Shown one piece after another: positions 18,966-29,983 of a stretch of DNA of 64,000 nucleotides. Position 1 is the stretch's first letter. Every line of letters starts with the position of its first letter. The notes below the pieces were generated by a model. The model did not search any database. It saw only the letters and a list, made by a program, of their open reading frames with translations, and was not told the DNA's origin. A program made the translations under genes and the position numbers. This DNA is from Campylobacter sp. LR291e. Lineage in GTDB: Bacteria; Campylobacterota; Campylobacteria; Campylobacterales; Campylobacteraceae. Location of the stretch: positions 1 to 64,000 of the forward strand of contig NZ_VJNV01000001.1 in NCBI RefSeq assembly GCF_008633915.1. The letters are read 5' to 3'.

Positions 18966-21149
18966 CTAGTTAAGCGTATGTAAAAAATGAACCATTTGCC
19001 CAAGTGCTATTGAACTATCGTTACAAGGGAATTTTAAGGGGGTTAAAAACTTAAAATTTAAGCGAGTTAAAATTTCAAGTAAGGTCTTATTTTGAAAAAC
19101 TCCACCGCTTAAAATAACTTCACAATCATAATTTTTACTATATTGTATTATAAACTTAGCTAAGCCATTTAAAAAGCCTGTACTTGCCTTTGTTTTATCA
19201 TGAATTAAGGCCCCCTTTATAGCCTCTTTAAAATTGATAACACCATTTTCTATATAAAAATCATAGGCAAAATTTAGCTTTTTATCGTAATATTTTTCAA
19301 GTAAAAGTCCCATTTGAGCCTCAAAACTTAGATTTTGAATATTAAATAAAATGGCTGTAAAACCATCTATTATACGGCCAAGCGATGAAGTAGTAAGCGT
19401 GGAATTATTATAAATTTTTTTTAGATTTTGTAAATTTGTATTATTAAAATTATTTAAAAAAGAAGATGCTAAATTTTCTAAGTTATAGTGCCAAATAAGA
19501 CTTAGGGCTAAATTTGATATCTTTTTAATATCGCTATTTATTAATTTAAAATATTCAAAATGCGTTATTCTTTCATATTCTTTTATATCGCCATAAAAAA
19601 TCTCTCCTCCCCAAATTTGTTTATCGTCCCCATAACCAGTACCATCAAAGATAAAACCAAGTGCTTTGTTACAAAGTTTAAACTCAAAATAAGTTGCACA
19701 AAAATGTGCGTAATGGTGAGAAATTTTAACTGCGTTTTTAAAATCCTTTGTATAATGAAAATTTGGGTGTTTATCAGCTAGAAAATAATCAAATTTTAAA
19801 TTATAATGAGTGGTAAAAAAGTCTAGTAATTTTTTCATTCTATCATAGCAATCAATGTTTTTTAAATCCCCTATATAAGGGCTAATTATAAGCTTTTTAT
19901 CATAAAATATACAAAATTGATTTTTTAACTCAGCCCCAAGGGCTAAAATATTTTTATTTATATTGTTTTTAAGGTCTATATAATAGGGATTAACCCCCCT
20001 TGAAGTGCGTAAAAATTGCATTTTATTATCATAAATTTGAACTATTGAATCATCACTTGAATTTATAATATCTCTGTCATAATCTAGGTAAAAATCAAAA
20101 ATTTTATCTAATTTTTCAAGCAGTTTTTCTTCATTAAAAATAATGCTTTCACCACTTAAATTTGCACTCGTAGCAATCAAAGGATTTTTAAAATATTTAA
20201 AAAGCAATAAATGAAGAGGGGTATAGGCTAACATTATGCCTATTTTATTGCTATTTGGGGCTATTAAATCATTTTTTATAAGCTTTTTTTGTAAAATCAC
20301 AATGGGGGAGATATTTGATTTTAAGGCCTTTTTTTCAGCCCCTTTAATAAGGGCAAGTTTTTTTGCCATTTTGATATTTTTACACATTAGAGCAAAGGGC
20401 TTTAGTGGTCTATTTTTTCTAAGTCTAAGTTCTTTTAAGGCATTTTCATTTAAGGCATCACACATTAAATGAAAGCCACCCATTCCCTTAATAGCGATTA
20501 TTTTTCCTTGTCTTAAAAGCCTTGCTACTTCTTTAAAGGCCTTTTTATTATTTGCTAAAATTTCTTGTTTTTTATCTTTTAAATAAGTGTTAATTTTGCA
20601 CTTAGGACAGCTTAAGGGTTGGGCATGAAAGCGTCGATTTTTAGGGTCTTCATACTCATTTTTACAAAAATCACACATTTTAAAGTTAGTCATGCTCGTA
20701 TTTTTTCTATCATAGGGCAAATTTTTAATAATGCTAAATCTTGGCCCACAATGAGTACAAGTGATAAAAGGATAAGAAAATCTAGGATTTTTTTTATCAA
20801 AAAATTCTTTTTTACAAGCCTTACAAATACTAAAATCACTTAGTAGGGGCGTAGTTTTGATATTTTGCTTTGAAGAAGTGATAATAAATTTTTCATAATT
20901 TAAAAAATTTGAGTTTTTAACCTCTAAGCTATCAATTCTAGCAAGAGGGGGCAGGTTTTTATATATCTTTTTTATAAATTTATTTAGTATTTTTTTAGTA
21001 CAATTCATTTTTATTATCACCCCAAAGCCATCATTATAAACCTCGCCCTTTATTTTTAATTTTTTAGCTTGTTTATAAACAAAGGGGCGAAAACCTACGC
21101 CTTGTACTAAACCTGCAATTTCTATTTTAAAAGATTCTTGTTGGTACAT
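18966..21149 (-). CDS. hypF: Carbamoyltransferase HypF
   Basis: 727 residues, four-domain layout: acylphosphatase-like (about 1-90, with VQGVGFRPFVYKQAKKL), two zinc-finger-like Cys pairs (CKACKKEFF...CTHCGPRFS and CDFCKNEYE...CPKCK, about 110-180), a YrdC-like nucleotide domain, and a C-terminal Kae1-like domain with the metal-binding ISHHYAHFCATYFEF and ILSGGVFQNKTLLE. HypF adenylates carbamoyl phosphate and passes the carbamoyl group to the HypE terminal Cys. Overlaps the HydE-like gene by 23 bases. Contains a C6 run at 19994-19999, probably too short to be a switch. Confidence 0.95.
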   Translation of the reverse strand: MYQQESFKIEIAGLVQGVGFRPFVYKQAKKLKIKGEVYNDGFGVIIKMNCTKKILNKFIKKIYKNLPPLARIDSLEVKNSNFLNYEKFIITSSKQNIKTTPLLSDFSICKACKKEFFDKKNPRFSYPFITCTHCGPRFSIIKNLPYDRKNTSMTNFKMCDFCKNEYEDPKNRRFHAQPLSCPKCKINTYLKDKKQEILANNKKAFKEVARLLRQGKIIAIKGMGGFHLMCDALNENALKELRLRKNRPLKPFALMCKNIKMAKKLALIKGAEKKALKSNISPIVILQKKLIKNDLIAPNSNKIGIMLAYTPLHLLLFKYFKNPLIATSANLSGESIIFNEEKLLEKLDKIFDFYLDYDRDIINSSDDSIVQIYDNKMQFLRTSRGVNPYYIDLKNNINKNILALGAELKNQFCIFYDKKLIISPYIGDLKNIDCYDRMKKLLDFFTTHYNLKFDYFLADKHPNFHYTKDFKNAVKISHHYAHFCATYFEFKLCNKALGFIFDGTGYGDDKQIWGGEIFYGDIKEYERITHFEYFKLINSDIKKISNLALSLIWHYNLENLASSFLNNFNNTNLQNLKKIYNNSTLTTSSLGRIIDGFTAILFNIQNLSFEAQMGLLLEKYYDKKLNFAYDFYIENGVINFKEAIKGALIHDKTKASTGFLNGLAKFIIQYSKNYDCEVILSGGVFQNKTLLEILTRLNFKFLTPLKFPCNDSSIALGQMVHFLHTLN

Positions 21150-22647
21150 AGCTTAGTTGAGATTTCCTAACATGCTTTAAACTCTCTCTTAATAAGGGCT
21201 TGCACTCAAAAAGTGAGCCACTAAGTATTGTTTCATCTATTAATTTTTTCTCAAATAAATCATCGTTTAAATCCCTTAAAAAATAAGCTAGGCTTTCAAT
21301 AGTTCCATAAATGATATTTTCATCATTTACACCGGCTAATTTATAACTCATCATAGAACGAAGTGTAAAAATATAATTAAAAACGCCGTTTTCAGCCTTA
21401 AAATCAATCTTAACCCCACGCATTAACCTTGAATTTGAAGCTATATTTAAAAAGATATTACCGGCCCTTAAAAAATCATTATCTAAATGCAAAAACCTAG
21501 CTATAATGCAAAAAAGAGAAAAAAAGTTATTTTTGCAATTAAAACTTTCATTAGGCAATAAAAAGGCATTTTTGTAATTATTTAAAAGTTTGCTTGAAAT
21601 TTCATCACTTTTTAATATTTTATAAATTTCATCGCTATTATTTGGCAAGTTAATCTTTAAGATATTATTTTTTTTATTGATTAATAAAATATCATCAAAT
21701 TCTTGGGATAATTCTATTAAAAAAGGATTGTTAAATTTAGACAAAATATAAGAAATTCTAGTCATATTTTTATCTTCTTTGCTAAAAATTAATTCCTTTG
21801 CCTTTTGATTGATAAATTCAAAGCCCTTAATAATTAAAATACCATCATTTATAGCCATTAACTCAAAGTCATTCTCAAAGGTTTCAATCTTTTTAACAAG
21901 CATAAAATTAAAGCCAAGTTTGGTTAATCTTTGTCCTAAAACAAAGCTAAATAAATTTTGACTTAGTTTAAGTTTAAATTCTTTAATTTCTATTTTATAT
22001 TTTTGTCTAAAAAGGGCATTAAATTTTAATTTTATCAAAGGTTTTTCAATACTTGCAAGTAGTTTTAAACTCTCATTTGAACAAGAAAAGACTGAATTTA
22101 TAGTATTTATATCACAAGCCATTAAAAAGCTGTTTTCATCTTTAAAATCATAATTTTGAAGTAAGCTTACTTCGTAAATTCCTCTAGTATTTTTAAGATA
22201 AATTTTTTCATTGTTATTTAATGCATTTAAGGCATTTTCTAAACACTGGTTAAAATTTTCTTTGTTAAGCTTTATAAATTCGTTATTTAATGAAAATTCA
22301 AGCTCGCAAAATATCCCCCATTCGTTTTCTATTAAAATATTTTTTTCTAAATAAGCACTTGCATTTAACTGCGTTAAATAAGGAAAAATGCTAAATTCTT
22401 TTTTATGAGTTTTTTCTTTAAAATCTTGCCCTTCATTAACGCTAAAATTCCTTAAAAATACACTGGTGCTAATACTATTTAAACTTTGGCAAAATTTAGT
22501 TAATTCTTCTTCTTTGCCCTTGATTTTAAAAATATAAGTATTATTCTTTTTTTCTAAATCAAAAATATAATTTTTTGCATAAAAATAAAGTAAATATTCA
22601 AAAATATCATTATCGCTTACATATTCAAAATTAAATTCTAATACCAT
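21127..22647 (-). CDS. HydE-like hydrogenase accessory protein (HypF C-terminal-domain relative)
   Basis: 506 residues. The C-terminal half resembles the Kae1-like end of HypF: a helix before the motif (YGTIESLAYFLRDLNDD), then ILSGSLFECKPLLRESLKHV, parallel to LSGGVFQNKTLLEIL of HypF. The N-terminal half is not recognised. In Helicobacter and Wolinella a HypF-like protein named HydE is needed for hydrogenase, and this gene fits by position, directly upstream of hypF and overlapping it by 23 bases. The normal glycine-rich GG of the motif is GS here and the HxxxH metal motif is not evident, so it may be a structural rather than catalytic relative. Role inferred from context. Confidence 0.6.
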   Translation of the reverse strand: MVLEFNFEYVSDNDIFEYLLYFYAKNYIFDLEKKNNTYIFKIKGKEEELTKFCQSLNSISTSVFLRNFSVNEGQDFKEKTHKKEFSIFPYLTQLNASAYLEKNILIENEWGIFCELEFSLNNEFIKLNKENFNQCLENALNALNNNEKIYLKNTRGIYEVSLLQNYDFKDENSFLMACDINTINSVFSCSNESLKLLASIEKPLIKLKFNALFRQKYKIEIKEFKLKLSQNLFSFVLGQRLTKLGFNFMLVKKIETFENDFELMAINDGILIIKGFEFINQKAKELIFSKEDKNMTRISYILSKFNNPFLIELSQEFDDILLINKKNNILKINLPNNSDEIYKILKSDEISSKLLNNYKNAFLLPNESFNCKNNFFSLFCIIARFLHLDNDFLRAGNIFLNIASNSRLMRGVKIDFKAENGVFNYIFTLRSMMSYKLAGVNDENIIYGTIESLAYFLRDLNDDLFEKKLIDETILSGSLFECKPLLRESLKHVRKSQLSYVPTRIF

Positions 22648-22650
22648 TTT

Positions 22651-22857
22651 TTATCCCTTACTTAATAAAGCCTCATCTTTGGAGTTGATAATAGAGTTTA
22701 AAATTCGCATAATCTCATCTTCTTCTTCGCTACTTAACTTACTTAAATCCTTTTGTAATAAATGGCTTACAAATTGTTCGTTTAATAAATCACTATCTGC
22801 AAATTCCCTTGCCTTTTGAATGATTTTAAGTATCTTTAAATCCTTCGTTTCATACAT
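22651..22857 (-). CDS. Small conserved acidic protein of unknown function
   Basis: 68 residues with helical, charge-rich text (IIQKAREFADSDLLNEQFVS, then LSSEEEDEIMRILNSI). No domain recognised. It is packed between the laccase-domain gene (2-base gap) and the HydE-like gene (3-base gap), on the same strand, which supports it as a real gene. A small unknown gene next to the laccase-domain gene also occurs in C. jejuni (Cj1216c by position, from memory). Confidence 0.7.
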   Translation of the reverse strand: MYETKDLKILKIIQKAREFADSDLLNEQFVSHLLQKDLSKLSSEEEDEIMRILNSIINSKDEALLSKG

Positions 22858-22859
22858 TT

Positions 22860-23531
22860 TTAAGCCTTTAAATAAATAACACTTGCAAAACGAGTTTGGG
22901 TTTTATCCTTTCTATATGAGGGAAAATTCTCATTTTCAAAGGTGCAAATTTCACTATCTTTTATATTCAAAATTCCATATTCTTTTGCCTTTTTTTTAAT
23001 TAAGACCTGTAAATTTAAGTAATTTTCATTTAAAAAATCTTTAAAATTTTGCTTAGTAAAGTCTAAAACCTGCCCATTTATCTCATAATGCTTAACACAA
23101 ATTGAAGGTCCTATGAAAAGGTGAAAGTTATTATTATCTAAATTTGGATATTTTTTATAAATTTTTTCAAGGCAAACTCCTAAAATATCATCAAAACAGC
23201 CCTTTCTTCCAGCATGAAGTCCTGCTATAATTCCACTTTCATGCCACAATAACAAAGGCAAACAATCAGCACTTAAAACGCAAAGTGCCATATTTTTTTC
23301 AGTGCCTATTAAGCCATCGCTTTGACTTAGATTTTCATCTAAAAATTGAACTATATTTGAGTGAATTTGGTCCATAAAAATACATTTTTTAATATTTGGG
23401 GTGTATTCTTTAAAAATATTTTCTTCGCATTTTTTACCCCTAAAAACACTATAATCCTTATCAAAGGCACAAAATACGCCAACTTTATCATTATCTAATA
23501 AAGATAAGAAATTTTTTCTATCTCTTCCCAT
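22860..23531 (-). CDS. pgeF: Laccase-domain purine nucleoside phosphorylase / peptidoglycan-editing factor family (YfiH/PgeF-like)
   Basis: 223 residues. Core motifs: LCVLSADCLPLLLWH, AGLHAGRKGCFDDIL (normally HAGWRG) and GPSICVKHYEI, giving the His-Cys-His zinc site of the DUF152/YfiH family. E. coli YfiH/PgeF limits peptidoglycan precursor errors, and relatives cleave purine nucleosides; which applies here cannot be told. A final CTFENENFPSYRKDKTQT followed by RFASVIY is typical. Its start lies within the end of ribE (37-base overlap), implying coupling. Confidence 0.87.
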   Translation of the reverse strand: MGRDRKNFLSLLDNDKVGVFCAFDKDYSVFRGKKCEENIFKEYTPNIKKCIFMDQIHSNIVQFLDENLSQSDGLIGTEKNMALCVLSADCLPLLLWHESGIIAGLHAGRKGCFDDILGVCLEKIYKKYPNLDNNNFHLFIGPSICVKHYEINGQVLDFTKQNFKDFLNENYLNLQVLIKKKAKEYGILNIKDSEICTFENENFPSYRKDKTQTRFASVIYLKA

Positions 23532-24103
23532 GAAAGTTCCTTTTTTTTATGTATCTGTGCGTAAATATAACGGGATAGTAAATCACTTTCTATATTAATT
23601 CTGCGTCCTATTTTATACTCATTAAATAAAGTTTCTTTAAAGCTAATAGGAATAATTGTAAGTCTTATTTGATTATGTAAAATTTCATTTATAGTAAGGC
23701 TAACTCCATCAATGCCAATACTTCCCTTATGTCCCATAAAATTCATGGCCTTATCTGGCAAGTTTATAAAAAAATCTACCCCATTTTCATTTTTTTTAAT
23801 CTTAGCTAAAATTCCTATAAAATCAATATGACCCTGCATTAAATGCCCATCTATTCTATCGCCAAATCTAAGGGCTGGTTCTATATGCACCCTATCTTTT
23901 AAATTTTCAGTGGCTAGGTTGTTTCTACTTTCTTTTGAAAGTTCAAGCAAAAAGCCATCTTTTTCAAGCTTTATCACGCTTAAACAAGCCCCATTTACTG
24001 CTATGCTATCGCCCAAATTTGGTCTATGTTTAGCCTTTAAGCTTAAAATATTATTTTGATAAGATTTAACTTTAGCAATCTCTCTTATAAGTCCATTAAA
24101 CAT
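23495..24103 (-). CDS. ribE: Riboflavin synthase alpha chain
   Basis: 202 residues with the two tandem lumazine-binding barrels: first MFNGLIREIAKV ... GDSIAVNGACLSV, second GHLMQGHIDFIG ... GIDGVSLTINEI. It dismutates two 6,7-dimethyl-8-ribityllumazine molecules into riboflavin. The N-terminus MFNGLI is a variant of the canonical MFTGI. Lies 9 bases after the AsmA-like gene and overlaps the laccase-domain gene. The same neighbourhood (Cj1217c-Cj1219c, then groES) is known from C. jejuni. Confidence 0.94.
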   Translation of the reverse strand: MFNGLIREIAKVKSYQNNILSLKAKHRPNLGDSIAVNGACLSVIKLEKDGFLLELSKESRNNLATENLKDRVHIEPALRFGDRIDGHLMQGHIDFIGILAKIKKNENGVDFFINLPDKAMNFMGHKGSIGIDGVSLTINEILHNQIRLTIIPISFKETLFNEYKIGRRINIESDLLSRYIYAQIHKKKELSWEEIEKISYLY

Positions 24104-24112
24104 TACTAGCCT

Positions 24113-26638
24113 TTAAAATAGCTTTTTAAGCAATTTATCAACACTCTTACCAATCTCTTCTTTTAATTCCTTAGTATTAGACTTTGTAGAATCAGTAATT
24201 ACATTAGTAATAGTCTTTGCTATGCTTGAAGTATCTAGGCTAATCTTAGGATTTTGAGTAGTTCCTGTTATAGAACCATTAAAATCAGCCCTGTCAATCT
24301 TAGCACTAAATGGAATATTCAAAGACCCACTATCTGTGTTGATTTTGCCAGAATTTATAACTATATCACTTCTATCAGCCTTCATATTAAGATTAAAGCT
24401 AATATTGCTTTTATTAATATTTGCATTTGCGTTAGCAGTATGATAAACATCTGTTGTAATATCCTTTGATATAATGATATTTAAGGCATTTGTAATGGTA
24501 CTTTTTTTAAGCTTTCCATTATTTAAATTTAAGCTAACCTCTCCTTTTTGAGTGTTTAAGTTATAAGTTGCATTTGCATTTGCCTTACTCTCATAAATAT
24601 CAGTAAAATCAAAACCCTTAGCCAAACTTGAAAAATCAACATTTTCAAGCTTAGCATTTATGATATTATTTTTTAAGTTTGAATCTAGCTTTCCTTGATA
24701 AAAATTGTCACTCATTGCTGTTAAATCAAGGCTTTTATTGAAATTTAACTTTCCATTTAAATCAAGCTTTCCACTTAATTTTCTATCAAGTAAAAAACCA
24801 AGCTTTGATAAATCGCTAATATTTAATTTATAAGTTGAGTTTAAAAGCATTTTATTTAAATCAAAAGAACCATTCAAGTTACTCATCTTTGCTAAATCAG
24901 TATTTAACACACTTTCAAAATTTGCAAGAGAGTTTTTAAGGGTGATTTTAGCATTTAAATCATAATTTGTATTGCTGGGAAATTTTTTATCTAATAACTT
25001 GCTTAAAACACTAGCATTTAAAAGACCATTTGCCTTAATGTCTGCATTGCCATTTAAATTATTAAAATCAAGGCTTGTTAAATTTGCCTTTGCATTTAAA
25101 GACCCACTTGCATAAGTTGGCATTCCTATAATGCTTAAAATCTTTGTTATATCAAGTTTACTAGCTTCTAAATCAAGGGTTTTTCCGTTTGAGTTTATAT
25201 TTAAGACCCCATCTGCAATTACTGCTTTTGCATTTAAGCTTTTTATTTCATTATTTGCAATATCACCATTTGCATTTAAACTAAGAGCCCCCTTAATATT
25301 ATTATTAATCTTAGATAAATCATCAATATTTGCTTGTGTGTTAAATTTTAAGACCATTGAATTTAAGTCATAAGAGCCTTTAAATTCTTTTATATTTAAT
25401 AAATTTGAACTAATAACAGCTTCATAATCAATAAGTCCTTTATTTGCCTTAGCATTTGCATCAAGGTTAAAACTCATACTTGGAAATTCAAGCCCTATAA
25501 ACTCTTTAAGTCCATTAGAATTAAGCTTGCCATTTTTAACATCTGCTTTCGCATTGAAATTTTGAAAATCAAGTCCAATACTTTGTAAATTTGCATTTAA
25601 GACTCCAGTAGCTAAATTTCCATAACCTATAATGCCTAAAAGCTTATCAAGGCTAATTTGTTCTAATAAAACATTTAAAATACTATCCTTTAAACTAGCC
25701 TCTGCCTTTCTGCCAAGTCCATTAATATTTACATTTAAATTAGTTAAGGTATTATTTTGCAAACTTAAATCCCCATTTATGTTTAAATTCCCATTTAATT
25801 TTGTTTTTGTAAGGCTTTCAAGTTTAGCTAAATTTGGAATTTGTAAAGAAAAATCACTATTTAAAGTAGAATTTGCTAAATCATAATCTGTATTTTGCGT
25901 TTGAAAATTTAGATAATCGTTATAAATTTTACTAAGTATATTTATCTTATTATCCTTAATATTAGCATTAATTTCAGCCTTTGGATTTGAATTTTTAGGC
26001 AAGGTGATATTAAAATCTTCTTTAATTTTTACATAGTTTATACTAGTTGTATTAAGTTTTATGACAGCACTGCCATCAGGTTGTAGATTATTAGCTACAA
26101 TGTTAGCATTAATATCAAGTACCCCATTTGCATAGTTAGGCTTAGAAAGCAAGCTTAATAGCTTTTCTATTTTAAGATTATTAGCATCGATTTTTAAAGC
26201 TATAGGGCTATATTTGTAAATTCTAGTATCTAGCTTTGTATTAGAACCAATCAACAAACCCTCGCCGTCTACATTAAAATCGCTTAACTTTCCAACAATA
26301 GACCCATTAAAATCAATGTTTTTATCAAGGTTTAAGCCCAAATTTTTAGCATTATCTTTATCAAAACTAAGCAAATAAGAAAGATTAAATTTTAAAGAAA
26401 AAATGCTTATATCCCCATTTAGATTAATATCAAGTAAATTTGCTAATTTAGCATTTAAGCTTAGACTTGAAGTACGAAGTTTAAACTCACTTATATTTAA
26501 ATCAAGACCTGCCATTTTTGCCTTATCTTGTGCTATGTTTGCTATGATATTATTACCAAAAGTAGTAAAAAGTATAGTATAAAGGGCTATTAAAAGCACT
26601 ATAAAAAGGGCTAAAAGGGCGTAAAGTATTTTTTTCAT
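24113..26638 (-). CDS. Large AsmA-like periplasmic/envelope protein (Cj1219c-like)
   Basis: 841 residues: one N-terminal membrane anchor (about 4-26, LLALFIVLLIALYTILFTTF), then a long repetitive beta-rich domain dense in Asn, Leu and Ser (LNINGDLSLQNNTLTNLNVN, GTTQNPKISLDTSSI). AsmA/TamB-like proteins bridge the periplasm and are linked to lipid traffic to the outer membrane. The tail (IAKTITNVITDSTKSNTKEL) resembles AsmA_2-type ends. Ribosome-binding site AAGGAGATGAA. Divergent from groES. Confidence 0.75.
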   Translation of the reverse strand: MKKILYALLALFIVLLIALYTILFTTFGNNIIANIAQDKAKMAGLDLNISEFKLRTSSLSLNAKLANLLDINLNGDISIFSLKFNLSYLLSFDKDNAKNLGLNLDKNIDFNGSIVGKLSDFNVDGEGLLIGSNTKLDTRIYKYSPIALKIDANNLKIEKLLSLLSKPNYANGVLDINANIVANNLQPDGSAVIKLNTTSINYVKIKEDFNITLPKNSNPKAEINANIKDNKINILSKIYNDYLNFQTQNTDYDLANSTLNSDFSLQIPNLAKLESLTKTKLNGNLNINGDLSLQNNTLTNLNVNINGLGRKAEASLKDSILNVLLEQISLDKLLGIIGYGNLATGVLNANLQSIGLDFQNFNAKADVKNGKLNSNGLKEFIGLEFPSMSFNLDANAKANKGLIDYEAVISSNLLNIKEFKGSYDLNSMVLKFNTQANIDDLSKINNNIKGALSLNANGDIANNEIKSLNAKAVIADGVLNINSNGKTLDLEASKLDITKILSIIGMPTYASGSLNAKANLTSLDFNNLNGNADIKANGLLNASVLSKLLDKKFPSNTNYDLNAKITLKNSLANFESVLNTDLAKMSNLNGSFDLNKMLLNSTYKLNISDLSKLGFLLDRKLSGKLDLNGKLNFNKSLDLTAMSDNFYQGKLDSNLKNNIINAKLENVDFSSLAKGFDFTDIYESKANANATYNLNTQKGEVSLNLNNGKLKKSTITNALNIIISKDITTDVYHTANANANINKSNISFNLNMKADRSDIVINSGKINTDSGSLNIPFSAKIDRADFNGSITGTTQNPKISLDTSSIAKTITNVITDSTKSNTKELKEEIGKSVDKLLKKLF

Positions 26639-26665
26639 TTCATCTCCTTATAGTTTCATTTATAA

Positions 26666-26671
26666 AGTATA
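26666..26671 (-). promoter_or_regulatory. Possible -10 box for the AsmA-like / ribE run
   Basis: Read on the - strand the bases are TATACT, about 28 bases before the ATG at 26638, T-rich upstream, no clear -35. Reasonable as a Campylobacter promoter, but the AT-rich sequence makes chance matches common. Confidence 0.35.
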
Positions 26672-26717
26672 TTTAGCTTAATGGACTAAAGTTTTATAAA
26701 TATTTTTCTTTAAAGTA

Positions 26718-26746
26718 TTGACAAAATTCATTTTTTATAGTATGAT
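26718..26746 (+). promoter_or_regulatory. groES-groEL promoter
   Basis: TTGACA (26718-26723), a 17-base spacer and TATGAT (26741-26746). This is a near-consensus sigma-70 promoter, notable because most Campylobacter promoters lack a recognisable -35. The CIRCE operator starts two bases downstream, overlapping the expected transcription start. Confidence 0.85.
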
Positions 26747-26747
26747 T

Positions 26748-26774
26748 TTGTCACTCAAAAATAAAGAGTGCTAA
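26748..26774 (+). promoter_or_regulatory. CIRCE operator (HrcA binding site) for groES-groEL
   Basis: TTGTCACTC, nine bases, GAGTGCTAA. The right half is perfect and the left half matches seven of nine bases of the TTAGCACTC-N9-GAGTGCTAA consensus. It covers the start of transcription, so HrcA bound here would repress at normal temperature and release on heat shock. hrcA itself is not in the window. Confidence 0.9.
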
Positions 26775-26802
26775 AAAATCACAAATTTTAAGGACGGACA
26801 AA

Positions 26803-27063
26803 ATGAATTTTCAACCCTTAGGAAAACGCATTTTAGTAAAACGCGTTGAAGAAACTAATACAACAGCTTCTGGCATAATTATACCAGATAATGCTAAAGA
26901 AAAACCTTTAATAGGTGAAGTTGTTGCTGTAAGCAAGGAAGTAAGTGAGATTGCAGATAAAGATAAGGTAGTATTTGCTAAATATGGTGGTACTGAGATA
27001 AAGCTAGATAACCAAGATTACTTGGTACTAAATTTAGACGATGTTTTAGGAATTTTAAAATAA
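26803..27063 (+). CDS. groES: Co-chaperonin GroES
   Basis: 86 residues, the short form usual in Campylobacter. [16 protein letters not shown] at the start, the mobile loop [20 protein letters not shown], and C-terminal [13 protein letters not shown] are canonical. Caps the GroEL folding chamber. AAGGACGGACAA precedes the ATG. Ten bases separate it from groEL. Confidence 0.98.
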   Translation: MNFQPLGKRILVKRVEETNTTASGIIIPDNAKEKPLIGEVVAVSKEVSEIADKDKVVFAKYGGTEIKLDNQDYLVLNLDDVLGILK

Positions 27064-27070
27064 AGGATAA

Positions 27071-28711
<1,641 letters not shown>

Positions 28712-28714
28712 CCC

Positions 28715-28744
28715 AAAATCAGCAAGAATTTCTTGCTGATTTTT
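28715..28744 (+). terminator. groESL terminator
   Basis: Inverted repeat AAATCAGCAAGAA / TTCTTGCTGATTT with a minimal loop, followed by TTCTTCTT, four bases after the groEL stop. A good intrinsic terminator. Confidence 0.9.
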
Positions 28745-28792
28745 CTTCTTAATATCTTTAATTTTTATAAATTTTCTTTCAAAAAAAATACA

Positions 28793-29877
28793 ACATAATA
28801 AAAATACTTCACATAGCTTCTTTTATGGGAAATATTGGCAACAATGTTTCGCATTTTGGTTTTTACAATATATTAAAAAAAACTAGGAGTTAAATGTGAG
28901 TTAGTAAATTTAGAAATGAGAAGATTTTATGAAAATTATACTCACAAAGATAAGCTTTTTTTGGGATGATAGCTTTATTAATCATATAAACTCATTTGAT
29001 GCAGTTATCGTTGGGTGGATTTTTAGATTCTAATTTAAAAAAATCACCAAGTGCTAACACACTAGCACTAAGCCCAAGTTTAATAAAAAAGATAAAATTT
29101 CCATTTTTCATAACAAGCATGGGTATGCACTCGCAAATTCCATTAAATTTAAAAAAAGGCAAAGCAATTTTATTTAAGTCTTTTTGATAATTCTAATATT
29201 TACCTTGCTTTAAAAAATGATTTTTCTAAAGAAATTTTTATCAAATACTTTTAACGATGATTGTTTTAAAAAAATAGCAGAAATTTTAGATAATGGTTCT
29301 TTCTTTGAAAGTTCAAAGGATACTTTTAAGCTAGAAAAAGAAAGCTACATAGCCATTAATATAGCACAAAGTCAGCTATCAAAAAATTGCGATATAAACT
29401 TATATTTTAAGCAATTCAAAAAAACTTTTTTTGTAAAAAATGGCATAAAAATTGTTTTTGTACTCCATTTATACGATGATTTAATGGATTTTTTAAATTT
29501 TTTTTGATTTTTTGAAAGATGATTATTTAGTGCGTAAAAATTTTATAATAGCCCCTGTTTTACAAGGCTTTAAAGGCACTCAAATTTTATTTTCTATTTA
29601 TAAGAATTCTTTATTTAGCATTACTTCTAGGTTTCATTCTTGCATAGGAAATATAAATTACAAATTAACAGCCATAAGCACTTTAAATCGCATAAATTAT
29701 CTTTTTAAAAGCATTGACATGAGCGAGTATTGTGTAAGCCTTGATAGTGATTTTTTTCAAATTATTATTGAAAATTTTAATTCTAATAAAAAGCCAAATT
29801 TTAGCAAACTTGAAAATTTTAAAAAAGAAAGCCTTAAAACTTATGAGAGTATTTTTAAGCAAATGAAAATACTTTAA
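28793..29877 (+). pseudogene. Decayed polysaccharide pyruvyl transferase-family gene
   Basis: Joined fragments read ILHIASFMGNIGNNVSHFGF, INSFDAVIV (then a frame break), FLDSNLKKSPSANTLALSPS, PFFITSMGMHSQIPLNL, YIAINIAQSQLSKN, NFIIAPVLQGFKGTQILFSI and FSITSRFHSCIGNINYKLTA. The G(N)xGDN start, the GGG-containing segment and the late SxRFHS motif identify the PF04230 pyruvyltransferase fold (WcaK/CsaB type), which adds pyruvate ketals to sugars. Frames break near 28890, 29015, 29175 and 29500, and the expected start codon reads ATA. It follows the groESL terminator directly and is isolated from other glycan genes. Confidence 0.75.
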
Positions 29878-29983
29878 ATTACTTAAGTTTTATGAAATTG
29901 GTTCAATAAAAACTTGAAATTTACTTAAATTTGGTTTTTTAATAAATTATTGAATTAAAACTCAAAAAGTATTATTTATTACT

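Noticed and set aside
19994-19999. C6 run in hypF as a phase-variation tract
   Set aside because: Only six bases and the frame is intact; shorter than tracts known to switch in Campylobacter.
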